Part shown: positions 1 through 8,114 of the stretch, piece by piece
Numbering within the stretch: the stretch's first letter is position 1
Layout: each line of letters starts with the position of its first letter
Assembly: GCF_900177295.1 (NCBI RefSeq)
Contig: NZ_FWZX01000001.1
Location: 496,001-560,000, forward strand
DNA length: 64,000 bases
DNA from: Tistlia consotensis USBA 355
Lineage (GTDB): Bacteria; Pseudomonadota; Alphaproteobacteria; Kiloniellales; DSM-21159
Direction of reading: 5' to 3'
Position numbers and translations under genes: made by a program
The notes under the pieces: generated by a model
Told to the model about the DNA's origin: nothing
Database searches by the model: none
Seen by the model: the letters and a program-made list of their open reading frames with translations, nothing else

Positions 1-1
1 C

Positions 2-94
2 GCGCGCAACTTCTCGCGGATCCGCGACGAGCGCAGCCGCGAGGCGCTGGCCCAGCTCTGCCGGGTCATGGCCGACGGTGCCCGCGAGATCTGA
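2..94 (+). CDS. C-terminal fragment of an unidentified protein, cut by the window edge
   Basis: An open frame enters from the left edge and ends at TGA 92-94, giving about 30 residues that start ARNFSRIRDE and end CRVMADGAREI. It is rich in Arg and Glu and looks like a terminal amphipathic helix. No family can be named from so little. It runs toward the argB stop (131) with 36 bases between them, so the two genes are convergent. It is called coding because the frame is uninterrupted and shows normal GC-rich codon use, but a chance open frame at the edge cannot be excluded. Confidence 0.4.
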   Translation, partial: ARNFSRIRDERSREALAQLCRVMADGAREI

Positions 95-130
95 CCGGAG
101 CCGATCCCGGCGCGCCGCAGCCGGCGCCCG

Positions 131-1039
131 TCAGCGCTTGATCAGCGTGCCGATACCGCGGTCGGTGAAGATCTCCAGCAGCATGGCATGGGGCACGCGC
201 CCGTCCAGGATGACCGCCGCCTCGACGCCCTCCTGGACCGCCTGCACGCAGGTCTCCAGCTTCGGGATCATGCCGCCCGAGATGGTGCCGTCGGCCTGCA
301 GCCGGGCGACGTCCTCGACGGACAGCTCCTCGATCAACCGGCCTTCCTTGTCGAGCACGCCGGCGACGTCGGTCAGCAGCAGCAGGCGCGTCGCGCCGAC
401 CGCCCCGGCGACCGCCCCGGCCACCGTGTCGGCGTTGATGTTGTAGGTCTCGCCGCCGGCGCCGATGCCGATCGGCGCGATCACCGGGATCATGCCGGCC
501 TGCTGCAGGTTCTCGAGCACCTGGGGATTGACCACGCGCGGCTCGCCGACGAAGCCCAGGTCGAGGATCTTCTCGATGTTGGATTCGGGGTCGCGCTTGG
601 TGCGGCGCAGCTTGCGCGCCTGGATCAGCCCGCCGTCCTTGCCCGACAGGCCGATCGCCGTGCCGCCGGCCTCGTTGATCGCCGCGACGATCGACTTGTT
701 GATCGAGCCGGACAGGACCATCTCGACGATGTCGACCGTCTCGGCGTCGGTGACGCGCAGGCCGTCGACGAACTCGCTCTTGACCGCGAGGCGCTTCAGC
801 ATGTCGCCGATCTGCGGCCCGCCACCGTGGACGACGATCGGGTTGACGCCGACCTGGCGCAGCAGCACGACGTCGCGCGCGAAGACGTCGGCCAGCTTCT
901 TGTCGCCCATGGCGTGGCCGCCGTACTTCACGACGACGTTCTTGCCGGCGTAGCGCCGCATGAAGGGCAGCGCCTCGGTGATCGTCTCGGCGGTGCGCAG
1001 CCAGTTCTTGGTTTCGGCGATGTTGCGATGCGTCGTCAT
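131..1039 (-). CDS. argB: Acetylglutamate kinase
   Basis: Phosphorylates N-acetyl-L-glutamate, the second step of arginine biosynthesis, in the cytoplasm. The 302-residue product has the amino-acid-kinase fold: KYGGHAMGD near residues 38-46, [11 protein letters not shown] near 71-81, SGSINKS near 110-116 and LSGKDGG near 131-137. An N-terminal helix (about residues 8-30) precedes the first strand; in the family this helix marks the hexameric, arginine-inhibited kinases, so feedback inhibition is inferred. The ATG at 1039 is chosen because GGAGGA lies just upstream; the frame stays open to 1342 but that extension is Arg-rich low-complexity sequence. It is the last gene of the rpmH-to-argB run, 79 bases after the gene at 1119-1997. 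Confidence 0.97.
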   Translation of the reverse strand: MTTHRNIAETKNWLRTAETITEALPFMRRYAGKNVVVKYGGHAMGDKKLADVFARDVVLLRQVGVNPIVVHGGGPQIGDMLKRLAVKSEFVDGLRVTDAETVDIVEMVLSGSINKSIVAAINEAGGTAIGLSGKDGGLIQARKLRRTKRDPESNIEKILDLGFVGEPRVVNPQVLENLQQAGMIPVIAPIGIGAGGETYNINADTVAGAVAGAVGATRLLLLTDVAGVLDKEGRLIEELSVEDVARLQADGTISGGMIPKLETCVQAVQEGVEAAVILDGRVPHAMLLEIFTDRGIGTLIKR

Positions 1040-1118
1040 GCTGTCCTCCCCGCCGGACCCGCTTCCTCGGTCGGGGCGCACCATAGAGCAGAACGCCCCT
1101 GGACGGAATCGCCGACCG

Positions 1119-1997
1119 TCACCGCGGCGGCGGCGCGGCGGGCTGGCCGGAGGCGTGCAGGCGCAGGTAGTCCATGACCCTGGCGTCGCGCCACCCCTCG
1201 TCGCGATGCACCTCCGCCGCGCGCGCCTGCCGGCAGGCCGCGACCGCGGCCGCGGCGCCCGTCGCGACCGGCCCGGAGCCCAGGACCTGGCGGCCGCGGG
1301 CCTCGAGCTCGGCGACGATCTCCGGCGGCGGGACCGGGCCACCGGCGAGCCAGGCCTCGGACAGGGCGAAGCCGTCGCGACGGAACAGGTCGATCATGTA
1401 GTCGCTCGCCGACTGCAGCCGCGCCTCGCCGCCGGGAACGACCGAGACGATGGGCAGGATCGGGGCCAGGGCCGGCAGCGCATGGTTGGCGAAGACCCTG
1501 GCCCCCCAATAGCGCTCGGCGATCTCCGCGAAATGCTCCGGCCCGCGGATCGCCTCGAAGCCCGACTCCGGCAACGGCAGGATCTCGATCTTCGGCTTCG
1601 TCACCGTCACCGTGTCGTTGGCGACGTCGACATAGAGCCCGCCGACCTGCAGGGCGTTCTGGAAGTAGAGCCCCCGCAGGGCTCCCCAGATCGGCCGGAT
1701 CACGCCGCCCTCGGCCAGGAACCGCCGGATCGCCCGCTCGACCGGGCCGTCGACGCGCGCCAGGCGCCCGCGGAAGCGCGCGACCACGTCCTCGGTGATC
1801 GGCTGGCAGCGGCCGAGCGGGTAGCTCTTCCCGGAGACCGGCCTGAGACGCGGTCCCAGGGCCGCGTCGGTCTCCCGGCGCAACGCCAGGAGCAGGGCCG
1901 ACAGCTGGCCCTGGATCGGCCGCAGGTGGCGGGCCGTCAGGGCGACCTGCCGACGGGTGACCGGCGCCGGCTGCTGGGGCAGAAGGGGCACGGCCAT
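1119..1997 (-). CDS. Conserved-looking protein of unknown function between ysxC and argB
   Basis: A 292-residue protein I do not recognise. It has no signal peptide or clear membrane segment and looks like a soluble mixed alpha/beta protein. Notable stretches are [20 protein letters not shown] in the centre, [21 protein letters not shown] further on, and a C-terminal part ending in a Pro-rich tail. It starts with ATG at 1997, 40 bases after the ysxC stop, and ends 79 bases before argB, so it is probably co-transcribed with both. The order ysxC-argB is common in related bacteria; a gene inserted here is less usual. Steady GC-rich codon use and operon position argue it is real. Confidence 0.75.
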   Translation of the reverse strand: MAVPLLPQQPAPVTRRQVALTARHLRPIQGQLSALLLALRRETDAALGPRLRPVSGKSYPLGRCQPITEDVVARFRGRLARVDGPVERAIRRFLAEGGVIRPIWGALRGLYFQNALQVGGLYVDVANDTVTVTKPKIEILPLPESGFEAIRGPEHFAEIAERYWGARVFANHALPALAPILPIVSVVPGGEARLQSASDYMIDLFRRDGFALSEAWLAGGPVPPPEIVAELEARGRQVLGSGPVATGAAAAVAACRQARAAEVHRDEGWRDARVMDYLRLHASGQPAAPPPR

Positions 1998-2037
1998 CGG
2001 GCCGGCCGCTAGACGGCGACGCGAGCGGCCATGCCGC

Positions 2038-2721
2038 TCAGCCCGCGGCGGCGGGCAGCGCCAGCAAGGCGAGCTCGGCCCGCAGCTCGGCGATACCCTG
2101 GCCGCTCTCGGCGCTGGTCACCGCGACCGCCGGATGGGCCGCCACGTGCTTCGCCAGCTCCGCGGCGGTCGCCTCGGCGCAGCGCGAGAGTTCGTCCGGC
2201 TTCGGCTTGTCGGCCTTGGTCAGCACGACCTGGTAGGAGACCGCCGCCTTGTCGAGCGCGGTCATGACCTCGCGGTCGCTGTCCTTGAGGCCGTGCCGCG
2301 AATCGATCAGCAGCAGCACCCGGCGCAGCTGCGGCCGCCCCTTCAGGTAGGCCCGGGTCAGGCCGGTCCAGAGCGCGACGTCCTGCTTCGGCGCCTTGGC
2401 GTAGCCGTAGCCCGGCAGGTCGACCAGCATCAGCCGGCCGGCGAGGTCGAAGAAGATCAGCTGGCGCGTGCGGCCCGGCGTGTTCGAGGCACGGGCCAGG
2501 GTCTTGCGGCCGGTCAGGGCGTTGACCAGGCTCGACTTGCCGACGTTGGAGCGCCCGGCGAAGGCGATCTCCGGCCGGTCGGAGGCCGGCACGTCGTCCG
2601 GCTTGACCCCGGCCATGACGAAGTCGCAGCGCTGGGCGAACAGCTTGCGCCCGGCCTCCAGTTCCGCCCCGGAACCGTCCGGCTGCGCCTCGTCGGCCTC
2701 GAGCTCGCTGCCGGTCATCAT
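2038..2721 (-). CDS. ysxC: Ribosome-biogenesis GTPase YsxC/EngB (YihA)
   Basis: A TRAFAC-class GTPase that assists late large-subunit ribosome assembly in characterised relatives. The 227-residue product has GRSNVGKSS (G1, about residues 57-65), the TPGRT switch I region (about 81-85), DLPGYGYAKAP (G3, about 101-111) and TKADKPKP (G4, about 163). These are diagnostic. The N-terminus carries two adjacent Met codons (2721 and 2718). The first starts two bases after the yidC TAG, so translation is probably coupled to yidC. A roughly 45-residue acidic leader before the G domain is slightly longer than the family minimum. Confidence 0.96.
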   Translation of the reverse strand: MMTGSELEADEAQPDGSGAELEAGRKLFAQRCDFVMAGVKPDDVPASDRPEIAFAGRSNVGKSSLVNALTGRKTLARASNTPGRTRQLIFFDLAGRLMLVDLPGYGYAKAPKQDVALWTGLTRAYLKGRPQLRRVLLLIDSRHGLKDSDREVMTALDKAAVSYQVVLTKADKPKPDELSRCAEATAAELAKHVAAHPAVAVTSAESGQGIAELRAELALLALPAAAG

Positions 2722-2723
2722 GC

Positions 2724-4670
2724 CTAGCGCGACTTGTTGCGGCCCCGGCTCCGGCCGCCCTTCTTGGCGGCCTTGCCCCCGTTGCCGGAATCGTTGGCAG
2801 CCTGGAGCGCCGGCGTCGGCGGCGTGTCGTCGGGCTTGGCCGGCGGCTTGCCGCCCTTGGAGGCGGCGCGGGTGCCGGCCTTGGTCGGCAGCATGTTCTG
2901 CTTGCCGCCGAAGGGCACGCCCTGGCGCTTCATGATGATCGCCTGCTGGGTCATCGAGAGCGTGTTGTTCCAGCTCCAGTAGATCACCAGGCCGGCCGGG
3001 AAGTGCGCCAGCAGGAAGGTGAACATGATCGGCATGAACATGAACAGCTTGGCCTGCACCGGGTCGGCCGGCTGCGGGTTGAGCCGCTGCTGCAGGAACA
3101 TCGTCGTGCCCATGATCAGCGGCCAGACGCCGAGGTTCAGCACGTTGAGCGCGCCCAGCTCGGGACGGTCCCAGGGCAGCGCGCCGAAGAGGTTCAGCAC
3201 CGTCGTCGGGTCCGGCGCCGAGAGGTCGTGGATCCAGCCGAAGAAGGGCGCGTGGCGCATCTCGATGGTGACGAAGAGCACCTTGTAGAGCGAGAAGAAC
3301 ACCGGGATCTGCACGACCACCGGCAGGCAACCGCTGATCGGGTTGGCGCCCTCCTTCTTGTAGAGCGCCATGACCTCCTGGTTGAGCCGCTGCTTGTCGT
3401 CGCCGAAGCGCTCGCGCAGCTGCATGATCTGCGGCTGCAGCTTCCGCATCTTGGCCATCGACTTGTAGGACTTGTTGGCCAGCGGGAAGAACAGCAGCTT
3501 GACCCCGAGCGTCAGGATCATGATGGCGATGCCGAAGTTGCCGACGACGCTGTGCAGCCAGTGCAGCGCCAGGAAGATCGGCTTGGTCAGGAAGTAGAAC
3601 CAGCCGAAGTCGACGGCGCGGTCGAACTTGTTGATGCCGTACTCGTCCCGGTACTGGTCGAGCAGGTTGACGCGCTTGGCGCCGGCGAAGAGGCGGCTGG
3701 TCGACTGCAGCGAGCCGCCGGCCGGGACCGTCTTCGCGTCGTAGAGGAAGTCGGCCTGGTACTTGTTGATGCCGCTCTTGTCGCTGTAGACGAAGCGGCC
3801 GGTCACCGCGCTCTGCTGGTCGGGCACCAGCGTCGCCATCCAGTACTTGTCGGTGATGCCGATCCAGCCCCCGGTCGAGGGGTAGCTGATCGTGCTCTCC
3901 TCGCGCAGCTTCTTGTAGGCGACCTCCTTCAGGGTGTCGCCCATCACCCCGATCAGGCCCTCGTGCAGCAGGTAGTAGCCGCTGGTCGGCGGCGTGCCGC
4001 TGCGCGACACCAGCCCGAAGGGCGCCAGCTGCAGCTCCTGGCCGCTGGCGTTCTTCACCTTCTGGGTCACGGTGAACATGTAGTTGTCGTCGACCGCGTA
4101 GGTCTGCTCGAAGGTCAGGCCCTGGCCGTTGTCCCAGGTCAGGGTGACCGGGGTCGAGGGCGTCAGGGTCTGATTGTCGGCCTGCCAGCGCGTGTCGGGG
4201 CCGGGCAGGTCGACCGACTTGCCGACGGCGGTCCAGCCGAAGTCGGCGAAGTAGGAATCCGCGGTGCCGCTGGGGTTGAGCAGCACGATGTTCGGGCTCT
4301 TCGGATCGACGGTGTCGTGGTAGCGCTTCAGCACCAGGTCGTCGAGGCGCGCACCGACCAGCGAGATCGAGCCGGTCACCGTCGGCGTCTCGATCATGAT
4401 CCGCGGGCCCGCCTTCAGCGCCTGCTCGCGGCTCTGCAGCTTCTCGATGCTGCCGGCCCTGGCCGTGGCGTCGAGCGCCTGGGTCGAAGCCGGATGGTCC
4501 GCCGTCGATCCGGAGGCCGGGGCGGCCGGCTGCATGTCGGCCTGCTCGCTCGCCTGCTGCTGGGCCGGCTGCTGTTTCTCCGGCGAGGCGAAGAAGAACT
4601 GGAAGCCGAACAGAATGGCTACCGAGAGAGCGATCGCCAGAAGCAGATTGCGCTGGTTATCACCGTCCAT
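2724..4670 (-). CDS. yidC: Membrane protein insertase YidC
   Basis: Inserts and folds inner-membrane proteins, alone or with SecYEG. The 648-residue protein starts MDGDNQRNLLLAIALSVAIL, a first transmembrane helix (about residues 8-27) on a short cytoplasmic tail. A Gln/Ala-rich linker and a periplasmic beta-sandwich domain (about 65-370) follow, then the conserved core of about five helices with LGVKLLFFPLANKSYKSMAK and NPISGCLPVVVQIPVFFSLY. The basic tail (GRSRGRNKSR) fits ribosome contact. This is the Gram-negative form with the large P1 domain. The ATG at 4670 is preferred over in-frame upstream starts because it puts the signal-anchor helix at the N-terminus and leaves a 10-base gap after yidD. 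Confidence 0.98.
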   Translation of the reverse strand: MDGDNQRNLLLAIALSVAILFGFQFFFASPEKQQPAQQQASEQADMQPAAPASGSTADHPASTQALDATARAGSIEKLQSREQALKAGPRIMIETPTVTGSISLVGARLDDLVLKRYHDTVDPKSPNIVLLNPSGTADSYFADFGWTAVGKSVDLPGPDTRWQADNQTLTPSTPVTLTWDNGQGLTFEQTYAVDDNYMFTVTQKVKNASGQELQLAPFGLVSRSGTPPTSGYYLLHEGLIGVMGDTLKEVAYKKLREESTISYPSTGGWIGITDKYWMATLVPDQQSAVTGRFVYSDKSGINKYQADFLYDAKTVPAGGSLQSTSRLFAGAKRVNLLDQYRDEYGINKFDRAVDFGWFYFLTKPIFLALHWLHSVVGNFGIAIMILTLGVKLLFFPLANKSYKSMAKMRKLQPQIMQLRERFGDDKQRLNQEVMALYKKEGANPISGCLPVVVQIPVFFSLYKVLFVTIEMRHAPFFGWIHDLSAPDPTTVLNLFGALPWDRPELGALNVLNLGVWPLIMGTTMFLQQRLNPQPADPVQAKLFMFMPIMFTFLLAHFPAGLVIYWSWNNTLSMTQQAIIMKRQGVPFGGKQNMLPTKAGTRAASKGGKPPAKPDDTPPTPALQAANDSGNGGKAAKKGGRSRGRNKSR

Positions 4671-4680
4671 CGTGCGTCTC

Positions 4681-5043
4681 TCAAACCTTCTGTTCGTGTG
4701 CGGGCTGGCTGACGGCCGCGCTCCCGGAGCGACCCGCCCCGGAACGACCCGCCCCGGAACGATCAGCGGCGCGGCCCGAGGCATCGCGCGATCGGCGCGG
4801 CGCGGGGACGGGATCGTATCCACTGCCACCGAACGGATGGCAACGGACGATCCGACGCAGGCCATAGCCCAGTCCGACGACCGGCCCGTGCAGCTGGATC
4901 GCCTCGATCGTGTATTCCGAGCAGCTCGGCGCGAAGCGGCAGCGCGGGCCGAGCATCGGAGACAGCGTGTAGCGGTAGACCTGGACCAGGCCGACCAGCA
5001 GGAGGCCGACGCCGCGGCCCAGGAGGGTCAGCAGGCCCGTCAC
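4681..5043 (-). CDS. yidD: Membrane protein insertion efficiency factor YidD
   Basis: A small inner-membrane-associated protein that assists YidC-dependent insertion. The 120-residue product begins VTGLLTLLGRGVGLLLVGLV, an amphipathic/membrane segment, followed by the diagnostic RCRFAPSCSEYTIEAIQLHG and RCHPFGGSGYDPVP motifs with three conserved cysteines. The start is a GTG at 5043 that overlaps the rnpA stop as GTGA, indicating translational coupling. The family core ends near residue 85; the remaining tail is a low-complexity Ser/Gly/Arg segment with SGAGR repeats, probably disordered. It lies between rnpA and yidC, the standard position. Confidence 0.96.
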   Translation of the reverse strand: MTGLLTLLGRGVGLLLVGLVQVYRYTLSPMLGPRCRFAPSCSEYTIEAIQLHGPVVGLGYGLRRIVRCHPFGGSGYDPVPAPRRSRDASGRAADRSGAGRSGAGRSGSAAVSQPAHEQKV

Positions 5044-5438
5044 GACCGGGCTTCCCGTCGTCCGCCGCGCGGGCGGTCCGCCGACGGCCGGGCCGGGCGG
5101 CCGGCCACGACCCGCTCCAGCGCCGTCCTCAGGTCCTGCTCCAGCGCGTCGAACGGCCGGGTCACGGTGCCGGCGCGCGCGATCAGCACGTAGTCGGTGC
5201 CACTCTGCCCGGCCTCCGGCAGCCATCGCTCGGCGAGCGCGCGCAAACGGCGCCGCGCCCGATTGCGCGCGACGGCGCCGCCGACCTTGCGGCTGGCGGT
5301 CAGGCCATAGCGGGGAGCTCGTCCATCGTCGGGCCGATGCAGCGCCTGGAGCACCAGGCCGGGCATCGCCCACTTTCGACCCTGCCCGGCGACCTCGAGG
5401 AACTCGCCCCGTCGCTTCAGCCGTTCCACACCGGGCAC
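5040..5438 (-). CDS. rnpA: Ribonuclease P protein component
   Basis: The basic protein subunit of RNase P, which supports M1 RNA in maturing tRNA 5' ends. The 132-residue product has RLKRRGEFLEV at the N-terminus and the RNR-type signature GGAVARNRARRRLRAL (about residues 52-67). The C-terminal tail is very Arg-rich (GGRREARS). The start is a GTG at 5438, 11 bases downstream of the rpmH stop codon. It overlaps yidD by four bases. rpmH, rnpA and yidD all begin with GTG here. Confidence 0.96.
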   Translation of the reverse strand: MPGVERLKRRGEFLEVAGQGRKWAMPGLVLQALHRPDDGRAPRYGLTASRKVGGAVARNRARRRLRALAERWLPEAGQSGTDYVLIARAGTVTRPFDALEQDLRTALERVVAGRPARPSADRPRGGRREARS

Positions 5439-5449
5439 CGGCCGAGACC

Positions 5450-5584
5450 TCAGGCAGACAGGCGCTTGCGGCCCCTGGACCGACGGCGTGCAATGACCTT
5501 GCGGCCGCCCACGGTCGCCATGCGGCTGCGGAAGCCGTGGCGACGCTTGCGGACGAGCACGCTGGGCTGATACGTGCGCTTCAC
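5450..5584 (-). CDS. rpmH: 50S ribosomal protein L34
   Basis: The 44-residue L34 protein of the large subunit. It reads [18 protein letters not shown] at the N-terminus and ends GRKRLSA, an almost canonical L34. The start is GTG at 5584, which encodes the conserved first residue; earlier in-frame starts would add a non-family extension. It is the first gene of the rpmH-rnpA-yidD-yidC-ysxC run and lies downstream of a near-consensus sigma-70-type promoter at 5627-5655. In most bacteria this gene lies near the replication origin or dnaA, but no dnaA or origin boxes are visible in this window. Confidence 0.98.
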   Translation of the reverse strand: MKRTYQPSVLVRKRRHGFRSRMATVGGRKVIARRRSRGRKRLSA

Positions 5585-5626
5585 GTTTGTTACTCCGAAA
5601 TCCAAGCGTTTCGCGGAATGCGCGGC

Positions 5627-5655
5627 TGTATAGAAGTGGCGCGAGCCGGTGTCAA
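5627..5655 (-). promoter_or_regulatory. Near-consensus housekeeping promoter of the rpmH operon
   Basis: On the minus strand a perfect -35 box TTGACA (5655-5650) is followed after exactly 17 bases by TATACA (5632-5627), one mismatch from TATAAT. The -10 box lies about 43 bases upstream of the rpmH GTG at 5584. This is the strongest promoter-like match noticed in the window and fits the need for high L34 expression. Confidence 0.85.
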
Positions 5656-5753
5656 CGTAAAGCGGCCTGCGGCACCCGGGCCCGCAGCGTCGTTGCCGCG
5701 GTCCCGCCGTAGCCCCTAGATAGGGACGGGCAGCAGCGAGGGGAAGGACGCAG

Positions 5754-7193
5754 ATGGCCGGAGCGACCGCCGAACGGCTGGAGGCCGACCTCTGCGTGGT
5801 CGGCGCCGGCTCGGCCGGCCTGTCGATCGCCGCCGGCGCCAGCCAGCTCGGCGCCCGGGTCGTGCTGATCGAAGCGGGCGCCATGGGCGGCGACTGCCTC
5901 AACGTCGGCTGCGTGCCCTCCAAGGCGCTGATCGCCGCCGCACGGGCCGCGACCCTGGGCGAGCGCGCCGCCGGGCTGGGCGTCGCCTACGGCCCGCCGG
6001 CGATTGACTTCGCCGCCGTCATGGGCCACGTCCACCGCACGGTCGCGGCGATCGCGCCGGTGGATTCCGAGGAGCGCTACAGCGCCATGGGGGTCACGGT
6101 GCTGCGGGGCCGGGCCTGCTTCCTCGACCCGCGCACGGTCGCCGTCGGCGAACGGCGGATCGCGGCGAGGCGCTTCGTGCTGGCGACCGGCTCGCGCCCC
6201 TTCGTGCCGCCGCTGCCCGGTCTCGACGCCGTCCCCTACCTGACCAACGAGACGGTCTTCGCGCTCGAGGCGCTGCCCCGGCACCTGCTGGTGCTCGGCG
6301 GCGGCGCCATCGGCTGCGAGCTCGGCCAGGCCTTCCGGCGGCTCGGCGCCGAGGTCTCGATCGTCGAGCAGGGCCGACTGCTGGCCGGGGAGGACCCGGA
6401 ACTGGTCGAGCCGCTGCGCCGGCGCCTGCTGGCCGAGGGCGTCGCGCTGCGCGAGGGCGCCCGGGCCGAGCGCGCCGAGGCCGCGGCCGGGGGCCTGCGC
6501 CTGACCCTGGCGACGGAGGCCGGCGCGGAGACGCTGGAGGCCAGCCACCTGCTGGTCGCCGCCGGGCGGCGCAGCGACTTCGCCGGGCTCGGCCTGGACG
6601 GCGCCGGCATCGCGCTCGACGAGCGGGGCCGGCTGCAGCTCGACGGCCGGCTGCGCACGACCAACCGGCGGGTCTTCGCCGCCGGCGACGCCGCCGGCGG
6701 GCCCTGCTTCACCCACCTCGCGGGCCATCACGCCGGCGTCGTCCTGAAGAACGTCCTGTTCCGCCTGCCGGCCGGGCCCGAGCGCCTGGCCGTGCCGCGC
6801 GTCACCTACGCCGAGCCGGAGCTGGCCCAGGTCGGCCCGACCGAGGCCGAGCTGCGCGCCCAGGGCCGTCGCTTCGAGGTCCTGCGCAGCGCCTTCTTCG
6901 AGAACGACCGGGCGCAGTGCGAGGGCGAGACCGAAGGGCTGGTCAAGGTCCTGGTGACGCCCCGCGGCCGGGTGCTCGGCGCCGGCATCGCCGGGCCCCA
7001 GGCCGGCGAGCTGATCCTGCCCTGGGTGCTGGCGGTCAAGCGCGGCATGAAGGCCGGCGACCTCGCCCAGGCGATCGTGCCCTACCCGACCCGCTCGGAA
7101 GCGAGCAAGCGCGCCGCCGCCGGCTACTTCCTGCCACGCCTGTTCAGCGAGCGCAGCCGGCGCCTCGTCCGGCTGCTTCGGCGGCTCGGCTAG
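5754..7193 (+). CDS. FAD-dependent pyridine-nucleotide disulfide oxidoreductase, MerA-like type
   Basis: A 479-residue flavoprotein of the lipoamide dehydrogenase/glutathione reductase/mercuric reductase family. It shows the FAD motif [13 protein letters not shown] (about residues 15-27), the redox disulfide [13 protein letters not shown] (Cys48 and Cys53), the NAD(P) motif [12 protein letters not shown], the second FAD motif FAAGDAAGG and a C-terminal dimerisation domain. The catalytic His of lipoamide dehydrogenase (HPTxSE) is replaced by Tyr in PYPTRSE, as in MerA. It lacks both the N-terminal heavy-metal domain and the C-terminal Cys pair of true MerA, so mercury reduction is not supported. 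The substrate is unknown. It stands alone and is convergent with the next gene, sharing the CTAG at 7190-7193. Confidence 0.88.
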   Translation: MAGATAERLEADLCVVGAGSAGLSIAAGASQLGARVVLIEAGAMGGDCLNVGCVPSKALIAAARAATLGERAAGLGVAYGPPAIDFAAVMGHVHRTVAAIAPVDSEERYSAMGVTVLRGRACFLDPRTVAVGERRIAARRFVLATGSRPFVPPLPGLDAVPYLTNETVFALEALPRHLLVLGGGAIGCELGQAFRRLGAEVSIVEQGRLLAGEDPELVEPLRRRLLAEGVALREGARAERAEAAAGGLRLTLATEAGAETLEASHLLVAAGRRSDFAGLGLDGAGIALDERGRLQLDGRLRTTNRRVFAAGDAAGGPCFTHLAGHHAGVVLKNVLFRLPAGPERLAVPRVTYAEPELAQVGPTEAELRAQGRRFEVLRSAFFENDRAQCEGETEGLVKVLVTPRGRVLGAGIAGPQAGELILPWVLAVKRGMKAGDLAQAIVPYPTRSEASKRAAAGYFLPRLFSERSRRLVRLLRRLG

Positions 7194-8023
7194 AGGCGCT
7201 CCAGGAAGGCCGCGAGCCGCGCGTCGAAGGCCGCCGGCTGCTCCAGGTGCGGGGCGTGGCCGGCCCGCTCGATCACCGAAAGCTCGGCGCCGGGGATCGT
7301 CCCGGCCAGCCATTCGGCCGTCTCCGGGCCGTAGAGCTGGCTCCCGGCGCCGCGCAGGATCAGGGTCGGCAGGTCGAGGGACGGCAGGATCGCCCGGTAG
7401 TCGGCGGCGCTGATCGCGCGCCACAGCGCCGCCATGGCAGCCGGGTCGCAGCCGCGCATCGAGGCGCCGACCCGCTCCAGCAACGCCGGGTCGGGCGCCC
7501 GTCCGGCGGCGAAGACGCTCGGCAGGAAGGTCTCGACCCAGTAGTCCCAGTGCGCGCGGATCGTCGCCGCCGCCTTCTCGGCCTGGCTCTGGCGGTAGCC
7601 GCCGAGCAGGCCGAGCTTCCAGTCGGTGTCGTTGGCGACGCGCGGCGTCATGTCGAGGACGACGAGGCCGCCGAGTGCGCCGCTGCCCCGCCGCCGCAGC
7701 AGCTCGAAGGCGACCAGCGCGCCCATCGACCAGCCGAGCACGACCGGCGCCGGCCCGTCGAGCTGCGCGAGCAGCGCCTGCAGGTCGTCGGCCAGCAGCC
7801 CGATGTCGGGCGCGTCGCCGGCCCGCCAGGAGTGCCGATGGCCGCGCAGGTCCGGCGCGATCACCCGCCGTCGCCCCGAGAGCGCCGCGAGCTGCCCCTC
7901 GAACAGCCCGCCGTCGCAGCCCCAGCCGTGCAGCAGCACCAGCGGCCGGCCGGCCGGGCGGTCCCGGGGGCCGGCGTCGAGATAGCTGAGGCGGCGGCCG
8001 TCGCCCGCGTCGTAGCTCGGCAT
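7190..8023 (-). CDS. Alpha/beta-fold hydrolase
   Basis: A 277-residue single-domain hydrolase. The oxyanion-hole motif LLHGWGCDG lies at about residues 29-37 and the nucleophile elbow is GWSMGALVA (Ser at about 98). The catalytic His is in ERAGHAPHLEQP near the C-terminus, with an acidic residue expected in the segment before it. Overall size and the HGWGCDG/GWSMG pair resemble the BioH and acyl-ester hydrolase group, but no biotin genes are nearby, so the substrate is unassigned. It is transcribed away from the TetR gene at 8115. The 21-bp palindrome between them could control both, which would link it to the acyl-CoA operon on the other side. Confidence 0.85.
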   Translation of the reverse strand: MPSYDAGDGRRLSYLDAGPRDRPAGRPLVLLHGWGCDGGLFEGQLAALSGRRRVIAPDLRGHRHSWRAGDAPDIGLLADDLQALLAQLDGPAPVVLGWSMGALVAFELLRRRGSGALGGLVVLDMTPRVANDTDWKLGLLGGYRQSQAEKAAATIRAHWDYWVETFLPSVFAAGRAPDPALLERVGASMRGCDPAAMAALWRAISAADYRAILPSLDLPTLILRGAGSQLYGPETAEWLAGTIPGAELSVIERAGHAPHLEQPAAFDARLAAFLERL

Positions 8024-8081
8024 GGATTTCGTCTCGAAAGGCGTGGTCGGCCGTTGACAGCCGGCCTCTTTGGACCGAACA

Positions 8082-8102
8082 TGACACCTGAGTCAGGTTT
8101 CA
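8082..8102. promoter_or_regulatory. 21-bp palindromic operator candidate between hydrolase and tetR
   Basis: The perfect core ACCTGA-G-TCAGGT (8086-8098) is flanked by TGA and TCA, giving a 21-bp inverted repeat with one mismatched pair. It lies 12 bases before the tetR ATG and 58 bases from the divergent hydrolase start. A TTGACA hexamer at 8054-8059 upstream suggests the site overlaps the promoter. TetR-family repressors commonly bind such palindromes beside their own gene, so autoregulation is inferred. Confidence 0.6.
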
Positions 8103-8114
8103 TAAAAGCAAAAA

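Noticed and set aside
1040-1342. N-terminal extension of ArgB
   Set aside because: The extra residues are Arg-rich and unlike the family, and GGAGGA lies directly before the ATG at 1039.
3003-4712. Plus-strand open frame of 569 codons across yidC
   Set aside because: It is fully antisense to yidC and low in complexity.
5450-5753. Replication origin near rpmH
   Set aside because: rpmH often lies near the origin, but there is no dnaA gene, no DnaA-box cluster and no AT-rich unwinding region here.
5754-7193. Mercuric reductase or lipoamide dehydrogenase
   Set aside because: It lacks the metal-binding N-terminus and C-terminal Cys pair of MerA, and lacks the catalytic His of lipoamide dehydrogenase.
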